DNA from: DAOTZR01 sp034432595
Lineage (GTDB): Bacteria; Chloroflexota; Anaerolineae; B4-G1; SLSP01
Length of the DNA: 58,143 nt
NCBI GenBank assembly: GCA_034432595.1
Contig: DAOUBT010000064.1
Location: forward strand, 1-58,143
Direction of reading: 5' to 3'
Shown: piece after piece, positions 49,761 to 58,143 of the stretch
How the letters are laid out: every line of letters starts with the position of its first letter
Numbering within the stretch: position 1 is the first letter of the stretch
The notes under the pieces: generated by a model
Told to the model about the DNA's origin: nothing
Databases searched by the model: none
Seen by the model: the letters and a program-made list of their open reading frames with translations, nothing else
Made by a program: the position numbers and the translations under genes

Positions 49761-50939
49761 CTACTCCTTGTCCTGCAAAGCGGCTACGCCCGGCAGCACC
49801 TTGCCTTCCAGGAATTCCAGGCTCGCACCACCACCGGTGGAGACGTGGCTCATCTTTGCAGCCACGCCCGCCTTCTTCACCGCCGAGGCGGAATCGCCAC
49901 CGCCGATGACGGTTACCGCATCCAACGTGGCCAGCAGCTCGGCAATGGCGAAAGTGCCCTTCGCAAAGTTCGGCATTTCAAACACGCCCATCGGCCCATT
50001 CCAGACCACGGTTTTGGCCGTCTTGAGCACGTCGCCGAACAGCTTAACCGTCTCCGGCCCGATGTCCAGGATGCGCCAGCCGGGCGTGACGCCGCTCACC
50101 GGCACGACCTTGTGCATCGCTTCGTTGCTGAATTCGGTGGCAACCACCACGTCCACGGGCAGGACGAGCTTATCCCCGGCTTCCGCCAGCAGCTCGCGCG
50201 CCGTATCCAGGGCGTCCTCTTCCACCAGGGAATCGCCCACCTCGTAGCCCTGCGCCTTGAGGAAGGTGTTGGCCATTCCACCGCCGATGAGCAGCTTATC
50301 GGCCTTGGTCAGCAGATTGCGGATGACGCCGATTTTATCGGAAATCTTGGCACCACCCAGGATAACGACATAGGGGCGCTCCGGATTCTCGGTGGCCTTG
50401 CTCAGGAACTCGACTTCCTTTTCCATGAGGAAACCGGCCACGGCGGGCAGGAAGTGCGCCACACCCTCGGTGCTCGACTGCGCGCGGTGCGCCGTGCCGA
50501 AGGCGTCGTTGACGAAGATGTCGCCCAGCTTCGCCAGGGCCTCAGCAATGCCCATGTCGTTCTTGGTCTCGGCCTTGTAGAAGCGAACGTTCTCCAGCAG
50601 CATGACCTCGCCGGGCTGCAGGGACGCTGCCATCGCCTCCACCTCCGGCCCGATGCAGTCGGGGGCGAACTTGACGGGCTTGCCGAGCAGCTCGCTCAGG
50701 CGTTCGGCTACCGGCTTAAGGCTGAACTCGGCTTCATAGCCGGTGCCCGCCGGACGGCCAAGGTGGGACATCAGAATCAGGGATGCGCCCTGTTCGAGGA
50801 TGTACTGAATGGTCGGCAGGGTGGCCTTGATGCGCTTATCATCACTGATGACGCCATCCTTAATGGGAACGTTGAAATCCACGCGCATCAGAACGCGCTT
50901 GCCCTTCAAATCAACATCACGGACGGTCTTCTTGTTCAT
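49761..50939 (-). CDS. pgk: Phosphoglycerate kinase
   Basis: A 392-residue two-lobed kinase, 1,3-bisphosphoglycerate + ADP to 3-phosphoglycerate + ATP. N lobe: RVDFNVPI and LILMSHLGRPAG, which bind the phosphoglycerate; C lobe: VILGGAKISDKI, WNGPMGVFE and GGGDSASAV of the nucleotide site. Length fits standard bacterial Pgk. GGAGATGC precedes ATG 50939. It sits between gap and tpiA, with a 98-base structured gap behind gap. Confidence 0.98.
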   Translation of the reverse strand: MNKKTVRDVDLKGKRVLMRVDFNVPIKDGVISDDKRIKATLPTIQYILEQGASLILMSHLGRPAGTGYEAEFSLKPVAERLSELLGKPVKFAPDCIGPEVEAMAASLQPGEVMLLENVRFYKAETKNDMGIAEALAKLGDIFVNDAFGTAHRAQSSTEGVAHFLPAVAGFLMEKEVEFLSKATENPERPYVVILGGAKISDKIGVIRNLLTKADKLLIGGGMANTFLKAQGYEVGDSLVEEDALDTARELLAEAGDKLVLPVDVVVATEFSNEAMHKVVPVSGVTPGWRILDIGPETVKLFGDVLKTAKTVVWNGPMGVFEMPNFAKGTFAIAELLATLDAVTVIGGGDSASAVKKAGVAAKMSHVSTGGGASLEFLEGKVLPGVAALQDKE

Positions 50940-50967
50940 ACAGCATCTCCTTGGTGTCCACTGTGAA

Positions 50968-51026
50968 AAGTCCTGCAGCCCCAGTCGGGCGACCGAAAGG
51001 CCGCCGTGACCAGGACTACAGGACTT
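50968..51026 (-). promoter_or_regulatory. Structured gap between gap and pgk
   Basis: AAGTCCTG (50968-50975) and CAGGACTT (51019-51026) form an outer 8-bp stem. Inside, GGCGACC and GGCCGCC flank a GAAA tetraloop (about 50988-51006), one mismatch. The two helices can stack into one long stem, which may act as an RNA processing or stability element between the two genes. Confidence 0.55.
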
Positions 51027-51037
51027 GAAAGGTAAGG

Positions 51038-52093
<1,056 letters not shown>

Positions 52094-52142
52094 GGTGAAA
52101 CTCCTTTCTGCAAAAAAATTGATGAACTGAAAACGTCTATGC

Positions 52143-53444
52143 TTACATCTGCTCGCGCAAAGCGATCAGACGCATCAACACCTGTGCCAGTTTGCGGCTA
52201 TCATGCCGCGCCGGATGTTGCCGATCCACCAGATCGGTGGCTTCAATCCACAGGCCCTTGCGCATCGGTATATCCGGCATCACCCAGGGCAAATCCACAC
52301 CTTCTGGAAAGGTGTCGTTGATCACCATCGCGTTGAGGCTGTCTTTGCCCAGGTAACGCTCAATCACCTCCAGGTGGGTGCGCGCGGTAAAGCCGTCCGT
52401 CTCGCCGGGTTGCGTGACCACATTACAGACATAGACCACCGGCGCGGACGTGCTACGCAGCGCCTGCACCAGGCCCGGCACCAACAGGTTGGGCAGCACG
52501 CTGGTGAACAGGCTTCCCGGTCCCAACACTACCAGGTCCGCCTCCAGGATGGCGCGCACCGCTTCGGGATAGGCTGGCGGCGAGGCGGGTTCAATGCTCA
52601 GGTTGAGAATCCGTCGCCCGGCCTGCGGGACCTGCGACTCGCCGCGCATGCGCACCAGATGCTGTCCGTCATCCAGGTCGGCCACCAGGGTTAGCGGCTC
52701 CAGGGTACTGGGCAGGACGCGCCCTTGAATGCCCAACAGGCGCCCCCCCTCCTCCAACGCGGCCTCAAACGAGCCGGTGATGTCCGTCATGGCGCTGAGG
52801 AAGAGGTTGCCGAAGCTGTGCCCCTGCAGGCCGCCACCGGCGGAAAAGCGATATTGGAACAGGCGGGTAATCAGGGCCTCATCATCGGCCAGCGCCGCAA
52901 TACAATTGCGGAAATCGCCCGGCGGCAAGATGCCCAATTCACGCCGCAACCGCCCCGACGAACCCCCATCATCAGCCACCGTGACGATAGCCGTGATGTT
53001 GGAGGTATAGGCTTTGAGGCCGCGCAACAGCGTGGAAAGGCCATGGCCGCCACCGATGGCTACCACGTAAGGCCCACGTCCCAACTGCCGATAGCGCACC
53101 AGCAACTCCGGTGTGGCCATTTGCCCCGTGGTGCGCTTGAAGGTGAGCATCCAGGCCCGGTACAGGCCAAAAAGCCCCATGCCCAGCAAAAGGACGCTTA
53201 AAAAGATCAACGCCAGGCTCAGCCACGGAAGCCACGTTTGGGACAAGGGCACCAGGTTGTAGTGCACCGCCTGTTTGCCCAGCAGCACCAACAAAATAGC
53301 CAGGTTAAAGAACCCACCGCCCACAACCACGAGCAGGATCCAGCGCTTGACTCCCAGTCCGGGCTTCAGCCAGGACAGTTGACGGACTAACTCGCGCCCT
53401 CGTGGCCCGGTCAGTGCTCGCTTGACCTTTGAAATTATATTCAC
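52143..53444 (-). CDS. YvcK/GlmR-family gluconeogenesis factor with membrane anchor
   Basis: A 433-residue protein of the YvcK/GlmR/CofD-like family, which in other bacteria binds UDP-sugars and balances carbon between gluconeogenesis and wall precursors. Two N-terminal membrane spans (about 35-58 and 72-94) precede the Rossmann-like core: VVAIGGGHGLSTLLRGLK, TVADDGGSSGRLRRELG, PPGDFRNCI, and LVVLGPGSLFTSVLPNLL. Most characterised YvcK proteins lack such an anchor, though membrane forms occur. It starts at GTG 53444 after AAGGAAAT. It is next to gap-pgk-tpiA, which agrees with its proposed role in central carbon flux. Confidence 0.93.
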   Translation of the reverse strand: MNIISKVKRALTGPRGRELVRQLSWLKPGLGVKRWILLVVVGGGFFNLAILLVLLGKQAVHYNLVPLSQTWLPWLSLALIFLSVLLLGMGLFGLYRAWMLTFKRTTGQMATPELLVRYRQLGRGPYVVAIGGGHGLSTLLRGLKAYTSNITAIVTVADDGGSSGRLRRELGILPPGDFRNCIAALADDEALITRLFQYRFSAGGGLQGHSFGNLFLSAMTDITGSFEAALEEGGRLLGIQGRVLPSTLEPLTLVADLDDGQHLVRMRGESQVPQAGRRILNLSIEPASPPAYPEAVRAILEADLVVLGPGSLFTSVLPNLLVPGLVQALRSTSAPVVYVCNVVTQPGETDGFTARTHLEVIERYLGKDSLNAMVINDTFPEGVDLPWVMPDIPMRKGLWIEATDLVDRQHPARHDSRKLAQVLMRLIALREQM

Positions 53445-53474
53445 ATTTCCTTATGTGTCAAAACTTTTTTGAGC

Positions 53475-53822
53475 CTACATCAGGCGCGTCACCAGACGGC
53501 TGTTTTTCCACAGCTCTTCCAGGCGGTAATATTGTCGTGTTTCTGGCGCGAAAAGATGCACCACGATGCTGTGCAAATCCAACAAAATCCACCCGGATTC
53601 CGGCGTCCCTTCCACCCGCGCTAACAGAGGCGGATCGAGCTGCTTCAGCGCCTCGGTCAAGGCATATTGGAGCGCATCCAGGTGACGTCCACTCGTCCCT
53701 GAACCAATAATAAAATAATCTGCTACCGTCGTCAAGGCCGAAATATCCAGCACGACGATGTCCTCGGCCTGTTTATCCACTAACAAGTCGGTAATCACCT
53801 GCACAACATCCGAAGTTTCCAA
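53475..53822 (-). CDS. rsfS: Ribosomal silencing factor RsfS
   Basis: A 115-residue protein of the RsfS/Iojap family that binds ribosomal protein L14 and blocks subunit joining when nutrients are scarce. Motifs: KQAEDIVVLDIS, ADYFIIGSGTSGRHLDAL and GWILLDLHSIVVHLF, all characteristic. The start must be TTG 53822, because GAGGAGG lies five bases upstream; GTG 53852 is upstream of that ribosome site and inside the terminator area. It precedes yvcK by 30 bases, so starvation control and carbon control share one mRNA. Confidence 0.95.
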   Translation of the reverse strand: METSDVVQVITDLLVDKQAEDIVVLDISALTTVADYFIIGSGTSGRHLDALQYALTEALKQLDPPLLARVEGTPESGWILLDLHSIVVHLFAPETRQYYRLEELWKNSRLVTRLM

Positions 53823-53852
53823 TCCATCCTCCTCAATTATTTTGCCCCACAC

Positions 53853-53881
53853 ACTGAGGGCGCGCCGGGCGCGCCCTCAGT
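53853..53881 (-). terminator. Strong hairpin between the lipoprotein gene and rsfS
   Basis: A perfect 13-bp stem ACTGAGGGCGCGC (53853-53865), three-base loop, complement at 53869-53881. It lies beyond the lipoprotein stop and just before the rsfS ribosome site. It probably ends or attenuates the M42 transcript, so rsfS-yvcK-gap-pgk-tpi may need its own start. Confidence 0.8.
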
Positions 53882-53918
53882 AACGGGATAAATACCCAGG
53901 GGGACTTGCCTGAACAAG

Positions 53919-54335
53919 TTACTTGTTCATCACACTAAATTGTACGCGCGTGGTTTGCGTACGTTCATTGTCCTGCAAGCTAATCGTGATGCGGGACGTG
54001 TCATTCTCCATGTTGATGGTGGCAATGTGCCCCATGATGTTCGGTTTACCAATCAGCTTCCAACCCAGGGCTTCCATCTGCGGGTCAATATAATCCACCG
54101 CTTCCTTGACCAGACCAGGCATCACGTAGGAATACACCTTGGAAGCCACGTTGATCTGAACCTCGGTCGCTTCCGGGTGCAGCGGCAAATATTCGGGGAA
54201 ACCCGGCGTCGGCGTTGCCTCCGGCACGTTACCGCCATTGCCAGTGGGTTCGGTCGTGCCGCCACCCCCGCCGCCACAGGCGACCAACGTCAGCATAACC
54301 GTCAACAGCAACAGGAAACTCAAAACGCGTCGCAT
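53919..54335 (-). CDS. Hypothetical lipoprotein
   Basis: A 138-residue secreted lipoprotein: signal peptide, lipobox LTLVAC with lipidated Cys20, Gly6 and Thr/Pro linker (GGGGGGTTEPTG), then a soluble domain of about 85 residues with PLHPEATEVQIN and a region of the form DYIDPQMEALGWKLIGKP. Similar small domains occur in other Anaerolineae-type lipoproteins; no function is known. AAGGAGGAGA precedes ATG 54335; the longer reading to 54383 has none. It follows the third M42 gene after 61 bases. Confidence 0.82.
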   Translation of the reverse strand: MRRVLSFLLLLTVMLTLVACGGGGGGTTEPTGNGGNVPEATPTPGFPEYLPLHPEATEVQINVASKVYSYVMPGLVKEAVDYIDPQMEALGWKLIGKPNIMGHIATINMENDTSRITISLQDNERTQTTRVQFSVMNK

Positions 54336-54396
54336 ACTATTCTCCTCCTTTGGATTAAAATGAATCATGCAGAACCAGTCCACCCCCCGTAGGGTT

Positions 54397-55389
54397 TTAT
54401 CCCTGCGTCAGCGCCGTCAACAAAACTTGAATGGCGCCCTCCACATCCTGCGCGTCCACAATCTCGTTGGGACTGTGAATGTGACGGCAGGGAATGCTCA
54501 GGCAGCCACTCGGCACGCCGGCGCGGGTCAACTGCATCGCGGCGGCATCGGTTGTACCGCCAACCAGAATCTCCAATTGATAGGGCACCTGCGCAGCACG
54601 CGCGGCTGCAATCAACCATTCCCGCACCATGGGATGGGCAATCATGCCGCTATCCTGCACCTTAACCGCCGGCCCCTTCCCCAGCTCAACAGCCATCGGT
54701 AAAGCTTTCGGGGTGTCGCCCGTCCCGGTCACGTCTACAGCGATGGCCATGTCCGGTTCTACGGCATACGCTGCCGTGCGCGCACCGGCCAGGGTGTACT
54801 CTTCCTGCACCGTGAAGACGATGTAGACATCGTGCGGCGAGGTCTTAAGCTGCCGCAGGACTTCCACCAGCACGTAGCAACTGATGCGGTCGTCCATCGT
54901 CTTGCTGATGAGGCGTTCGCCCTGCGCGTAGAGCGCCCCCACGAAGACACCGGCATCGCCCACCTTCACCGGCACGGATGCAGCGTCTTTGGCCCCGAAG
55001 TCTATGTAGAGCTGGCGCAAGGTGGGAATTTCGTTCGCCCCCTGTTCCCGATACTCCACATCAATAACGCCTTGCGCGCCGTTGGCAAAGCGCACCCGTG
55101 CCCCAACGCAGTTCAAGGGACGCAGCCCGCCAATCTGCGCAAAGCGCGCAAAGCCGTTTGCCTCAATGTGCGAGACCACCACGCCGATTTCGTCCATGTG
55201 CGCGGTCAGCAACAGGCGCTTGCCACCCCCCGTCCCCTTGCGGTAGGCGATGAGGTTGCCGAGCGCATCCACGCGCACCTCATCCGCATAGGGTTCAATC
55301 ACCTGCCGAATCGCCGCGCGGATGGCTTCTTCATGCCCCGAAGGGCCAAAGGTTTGCGTCAACGTTTGCAACAGCTCCAGGTCAATCAC
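54397..55389 (-). CDS. M42-family aminopeptidase (third of three)
   Basis: A 330-residue dinuclear-metal aminopeptidase or endoglucanase-like M42 protein. Metal ligands seen in order: His in LLTAHMDEIGVVV, bridging Asp in SKTMDDRISC, Glu pair in FTVQEEYTLAGA, Asp in AVDVTGTGD, His in CRHIHSPNEIV. The start is GTG 55389, with GGAGAGCAAAG upstream; ATG readings further up are not supported. It differs clearly from its two neighbours, so the trio is not a recent triplication. It probably forms dodecamers, as known for the family. Confidence 0.93.
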   Translation of the reverse strand: MIDLELLQTLTQTFGPSGHEEAIRAAIRQVIEPYADEVRVDALGNLIAYRKGTGGGKRLLLTAHMDEIGVVVSHIEANGFARFAQIGGLRPLNCVGARVRFANGAQGVIDVEYREQGANEIPTLRQLYIDFGAKDAASVPVKVGDAGVFVGALYAQGERLISKTMDDRISCYVLVEVLRQLKTSPHDVYIVFTVQEEYTLAGARTAAYAVEPDMAIAVDVTGTGDTPKALPMAVELGKGPAVKVQDSGMIAHPMVREWLIAAARAAQVPYQLEILVGGTTDAAAMQLTRAGVPSGCLSIPCRHIHSPNEIVDAQDVEGAIQVLLTALTQG

Positions 55390-55462
55390 CTTTGCTCTCC
55401 TTTCACAGGATCGGGCGACCACACGGATCGCCCTACGGAAATTCATGGAACACGGGTCGCCC

Positions 55463-56515
55463 CTACGCGCGTGACAATACGTCGGGTGTGATGCGTTCGA
55501 TCAACGCGCGCAGCAGACGGGCGGTGTGCATCAAATCGTCCCCATGCAGGAGGGCGAGCGGGCCGTGGATGTAGCGGCAGGGTACGGCTAAAGCCACCGC
55601 CGGAATCCCCGCACGGACCTTGTGCAAAGCGCCCGCGTCCGTGCCTCCAATGCCGGGCTGTTTAATCTGATAAGGAATGCCCAAAGCCTCCGCCACCTCG
55701 ATGGTGAATTCCAACAGATGCGGCGGGGTGATGTAAGAACCGTCCTGCGCCGTGATGACCACCCCACCCCCTAAGCGCGAGGTCGGGCTTTCATCGTATT
55801 CCTTGGGCAGGTCGTCGGCAATCGTCCCCTCCACGACAAAGGCAACATCGGGATTGACGGCGTAGCCGGCCACCTGCGCCCCGCGCAGGCCCACTTCTTC
55901 CTGCACCGTGAACACGCCGTACAGCTCGTGCGGATAGGGTCCGTTGCGCAACACGTCCACCAGCACGGTGCAGCCGGCGCGATCATCGAAAGCTTTGCCC
56001 ATCACGGTTGGCCCCAGGGTCTGGAAGCGCGCAGGGAAGGCAAGCGCCGTGCCGACGGGAGCCAGGCGTTGCGCTTCTTCCTTGCTGCTCGCACCGATAT
56101 CCACCACCAGTTGATCCACCTTGGGCGCATTTTCGTAGCCCTCGCGCGCGCGATGGATGGCCTTCAGGCCGATGACGCCGGGGAAGGGTTCTTTCGCCAG
56201 CACCATGACCTCGCGTCCCGGCAGGAGGCGCGCATCCACCCCACCGATGGGGGCAATACGCAGCATCCCATCCCCGGTGTGATCCATCACCATGAGACCT
56301 ACCTCATCCATATGAGCAGCCACGAGCACTTTAAGCGCCGGCGTCTCTTGCGCGGCTTTTTTGTGGGTGATGAGGTTCCCTAAGGCGTCCACGCGCACGT
56401 CATCCACATGCTCCGCTACCAGCCGGCGCAGGACGCGGCGCACCTCTTTTTCGTATCCCGAAGGCCCGTAGGCCTGCGAGACGGATTCCAGAATTTGCAG
56501 CAGGCTCTCGCTCAT
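55463..56515 (-). CDS. M42-family aminopeptidase (second of three)
   Basis: A 350-residue M42 peptidase. Ligand blocks: LVAAHMDEVGLMV, GKAFDDRAGC, FTVQEEVGLRGA, VVEGTIADD (Glu in place of the Asp seen in its neighbours, an allowed M42 variant) and CRYIHGPLALL. The substrate-pocket segment KEYDESPTSRLGGGVV differs from the others, suggesting another side-chain preference. The ATG is two bases from the stop of the first M42 gene, so both are co-translated. Confidence 0.95.
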   Translation of the reverse strand: MSESLLQILESVSQAYGPSGYEKEVRRVLRRLVAEHVDDVRVDALGNLITHKKAAQETPALKVLVAAHMDEVGLMVMDHTGDGMLRIAPIGGVDARLLPGREVMVLAKEPFPGVIGLKAIHRAREGYENAPKVDQLVVDIGASSKEEAQRLAPVGTALAFPARFQTLGPTVMGKAFDDRAGCTVLVDVLRNGPYPHELYGVFTVQEEVGLRGAQVAGYAVNPDVAFVVEGTIADDLPKEYDESPTSRLGGGVVITAQDGSYITPPHLLEFTIEVAEALGIPYQIKQPGIGGTDAGALHKVRAGIPAVALAVPCRYIHGPLALLHGDDLMHTARLLRALIERITPDVLSRA

Positions 56516-56517
56516 GC

Positions 56518-57582
56518 TTACGCCTCCTCCGCGTCGTCATCCCAGGCGGGTTGATAGGTGGGCGCGAGCTGTGCCGCAAAGGCCGCGAGTAGCCGCGCCG
56601 CGCGTTCTACGTCGCGCAGGGCGACGGTCTCCACAGGTTGGTGCATGTAGCGCACGGCCACTTCGAGCAAGGCGGTGGGCACGCCCTCACGCGCGACCTG
56701 CACGGCCCAGGCGTCCGTGCCACTGTGGCCGGGGGCGGGATCGAGGCCCACCGGGATTTCCTCGCGTTCGGCTACGCGCTTCAGCTCGGCCAGCAGGCCG
56801 GGGTGGAAGTTCGGCCCCACGCCCAGGTAGACGCGCTTGTTCATTTCATAGGTGCCGTTGCCGTTGTCGTCGGCTTGTTGCGCGAAGGTGCAGTCCAAAG
56901 CCACCGCTGCATCCGGCGCCACGCCGTAGGCGCTCACCAGTGCGCCCTTGGTGCCCACTTCTTCCTGCACGGTCGCCACGGCGTAGATGTCCCAGGCATG
57001 GGCACGGCGGGAGAGTTCTTCCAGGGCCAGGGTGACCACGGCTACGGAGACGCGGTTATCCAGCGCTTTGCCGGCCACCAGGCCGTTTTTCAACTCAACG
57101 AGTTTGCGGTCAAAAGCGATGGTATCCCCCACCGCTACGAGTTCAGCGACTTCTTGGGGCGGCAGGCCCACGTCCACGTAGAGTTTGTGCCAGGGCAGGA
57201 TTTTGCTGCGTTCTTCGGCGCTGAGGACATGGGGCGGACGGGCGCCGATGACGCCGGGCAGGTCGCGCCGGCCATGGACAATGACCGGCTGGCCGAGCAG
57301 GACGCGCCGGTCCGTCCCGCCGATGGCGCCGATGTGCAGGAAGCCATCTTCGAGGCCGGTGACGATGAGGCCGATTTCATCCATGTGTGCGGCGAACATC
57401 AAGCGGCGGCGCGGTTCCGGCCCGTTGCCGTAGCGCACGCCGATGAGGTTCCCCATCGCATCCACGCGCAAGGTATGACAAAGCGGCTGCCACAGTTCCT
57501 GCAAGTATTGTGTGATGGGTGTTTCGCGTCCCGATGGGCCGCGCGCTTCCGAAAGACGTCGAATCAGGTCCAGAGTTTCCAA
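56518..57582 (-). CDS. M42-family aminopeptidase (first of three)
   Basis: A 354-residue M42 peptidase with all metal ligands: FAAHMDEIGLIV, GKALDNRVSV, ATVQEEVGTKGA, ALDCTFAQQAD and YMHQPVE. The C terminus is acidic (PAWDDDAEEA). The start is TTG 57582, because AAGGAGG stands five bases upstream; a longer frame reads backwards through the Pro/Thr-tail gene and is spurious. It follows that gene by 10 bases and runs into the second M42 gene, so the peptidases are the core of this operon. Confidence 0.94.
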   Translation of the reverse strand: METLDLIRRLSEARGPSGRETPITQYLQELWQPLCHTLRVDAMGNLIGVRYGNGPEPRRRLMFAAHMDEIGLIVTGLEDGFLHIGAIGGTDRRVLLGQPVIVHGRRDLPGVIGARPPHVLSAEERSKILPWHKLYVDVGLPPQEVAELVAVGDTIAFDRKLVELKNGLVAGKALDNRVSVAVVTLALEELSRRAHAWDIYAVATVQEEVGTKGALVSAYGVAPDAAVALDCTFAQQADDNGNGTYEMNKRVYLGVGPNFHPGLLAELKRVAEREEIPVGLDPAPGHSGTDAWAVQVAREGVPTALLEVAVRYMHQPVETVALRDVERAARLLAAFAAQLAPTYQPAWDDDAEEA

Positions 57583-57592
57583 TAGTTCCTCC

Positions 57593-57973
57593 TTAAGGCG
57601 CGGATGGTGTTTCAGTCGGCGCCTCGGTTGGCGTCGGTTCCAGGGTCGGCGTGGACGTGGGTGTCGGCGACGGCGTCGGTGTCTCGGTGGGTGTGGGAGT
57701 AGGCGTTGGCGTGAGGGTGGGCGTGAAGGTAGGGGGCACCCACGGCGTCGCCGTCGGCGTGACTGTACCCGGCGTAGGGGATGGTGTCGGCGTCCAGGTG
57801 GGATTGGACGGGGTGACCGCGGCGGTAGCATTGACCGTCACGCTGGGGGTCGGTGTGGCGCGCCCCGTCACCGGCCAGGCAAGGAGAACAAATCCCATGC
57901 AGTAGAATGGGATGGTTAAAACGATCAGCGCAATGAAGACGCTGTACAAAGGTTTGGTTCTCCTCTGATGCAT
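57593..57973 (-). CDS. Small membrane protein with Pro/Thr-rich tail
   Basis: A 126-residue protein: a basic start (MHQRRTKPLY), one membrane span (about 10-33, VFIALIVLTIPFYCMGFVLLA), then about 85 residues built almost only of Thr, Pro, Ser and Glu (TPTPTPTETPTPSPTP). No folded domain follows. The tail probably faces outside and may be glycosylated or act as a wall-spanning spacer. It is the first gene of the M42 operon and has a strong promoter (58010-58038). Composition bias alone produces open frames on the other strand here, but the ribosome site AAGGATGG and the promoter support this strand. Confidence 0.75.
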   Translation of the reverse strand: MHQRRTKPLYSVFIALIVLTIPFYCMGFVLLAWPVTGRATPTPSVTVNATAAVTPSNPTWTPTPSPTPGTVTPTATPWVPPTFTPTLTPTPTPTPTETPTPSPTPTSTPTLEPTPTEAPTETPSAP

Positions 57974-58009
57974 ACACCATCCTTAAAGTCAGGTTGTGTG
58001 AACGATGCC

Positions 58010-58038
58010 ATAATAACATTATTTCGGCGGGTTGTCAA
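58010..58038 (-). promoter_or_regulatory. Consensus sigma70 promoter of the Pro/Thr-M42 operon
   Basis: Minus strand: TTGACA (58038-58033), exactly 17 bases, TATTAT (58015-58010). Transcription would start near 58003, giving a 30-base leader. Beyond it, 58040-58143 has no clear gene; a short frame entering from the right edge on the minus strand may be the end of another gene. Confidence 0.82.
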
Positions 58039-58143
58039 AGGTGTGAGCGGAAAATTAGGGCTTATCAATACTCATACTGACATTAACCAAGTCAACCCGC
58101 GGTCAGAGCGGGCTGCTGCGGCGCGGTGTCCATCAGGCACATA

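Noticed and set aside
57583..57831. Arg/Pro-rich N-terminal extension of the first M42 peptidase
   Set aside because: It is another frame of the Pro/Thr-tail gene; the ribosome site fixes the start at TTG 57582.
57651..57905. Gly/Val-rich open frame on the plus strand
   Set aside because: Produced by the complement of the Thr/Pro repeats; it has no ribosome site and the minus strand has a promoter and start.
58092..58142. Partial coding region at the right edge, minus strand
   Set aside because: A 16-codon frame ending in TGA at 58092 is open to the edge but too short to support; it may be the tail of a gene outside the window.

Overview
This window looks like a chromosomal segment from a member of the Chloroflexota, most likely Anaerolineae-like. 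The GC content is high, secreted and membrane proteins carry Pro/Thr-rich (TPTP) linkers, there are lipoproteins and sugar ABC genes without an ATPase, MoxR/DUF58/DUF4129 clusters, an EF-G2-type elongation factor, NB-ARC/TPR regulators and many GTG or TTG starts. No rRNA, tRNA, CRISPR array, phage or complete insertion sequence was seen. The taxonomic call is an inference from gene style; no database was searched.

Layout. 1-3.9 kb: MoxR-DUF58-DUF4129 cluster, ended by a strong two-way terminator. 3.9-6.6 kb: minus-strand redox-sensing group (Crp/Fnr regulator, 2[4Fe-4S] ferredoxin, DUF438-hemerythrin-PAS protein, cupin). 6.7-9.9 kb: small SHOCT-like protein, esterase, FGGY sugar kinase. 10-17.7 kb: a plus-strand run with an unpaired 2-oxoacid:ferredoxin oxidoreductase alpha subunit, acyl-CoA thioesterase, acyl-CoA ligase, NB-ARC/TPR regulator, prepilin peptidase and an alpha/beta hydrolase. 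17.8-21.5 kb: a second, minus-strand MoxR-DUF58-DUF4129 cluster. 21.8-30.9 kb: C39-like peptidase, SLC13 permease, a divergent single-domain ChrA with a universal stress protein behind a long leader, fumarase, a DUF1838 protein and an MFS carrier. 31-37.4 kb: small anchored protein, LacI-type regulator with a clear promoter and operator, and a sugar ABC transporter (binding lipoprotein plus two permeases, both unusual). 37.4-41 kb: lipoprotein, a 15-residue-repeat membrane protein, EF-G2. 41-48.6 kb: RNA ligase-like protein, oligoendopeptidase F, Nudix hydrolase, TrmH-type methyltransferase, hybrid histidine kinase, SDR. 49-58 kb: a long minus-strand run reading Pro/Thr-tail protein, three M42 aminopeptidases, lipoprotein, RsfS, YvcK/GlmR, GAPDH, PGK, TPI.

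How the genes work together. The 49-53.5 kb block is lower glycolysis/gluconeogenesis next to the carbon-flux protein YvcK. The LacI-ABC block is sugar uptake, probably served by a shared ATPase encoded elsewhere. The M42 trio and PepF serve peptide breakdown. The Crp-ferredoxin-DUF438-cupin block is the best candidate for a little-described signalling unit.

The most striking non-coding signal is a family of small dispersed palindromic elements. The copy at 41071-41236 is complete: 166 bp, imperfect terminal inverted repeats beginning GTAAC, and an exact 8-bp target duplication. Fragments of the same family lie in at least six other intergenic regions. A recurring extended -10 promoter (TGnTATAAT-like) precedes several genes.
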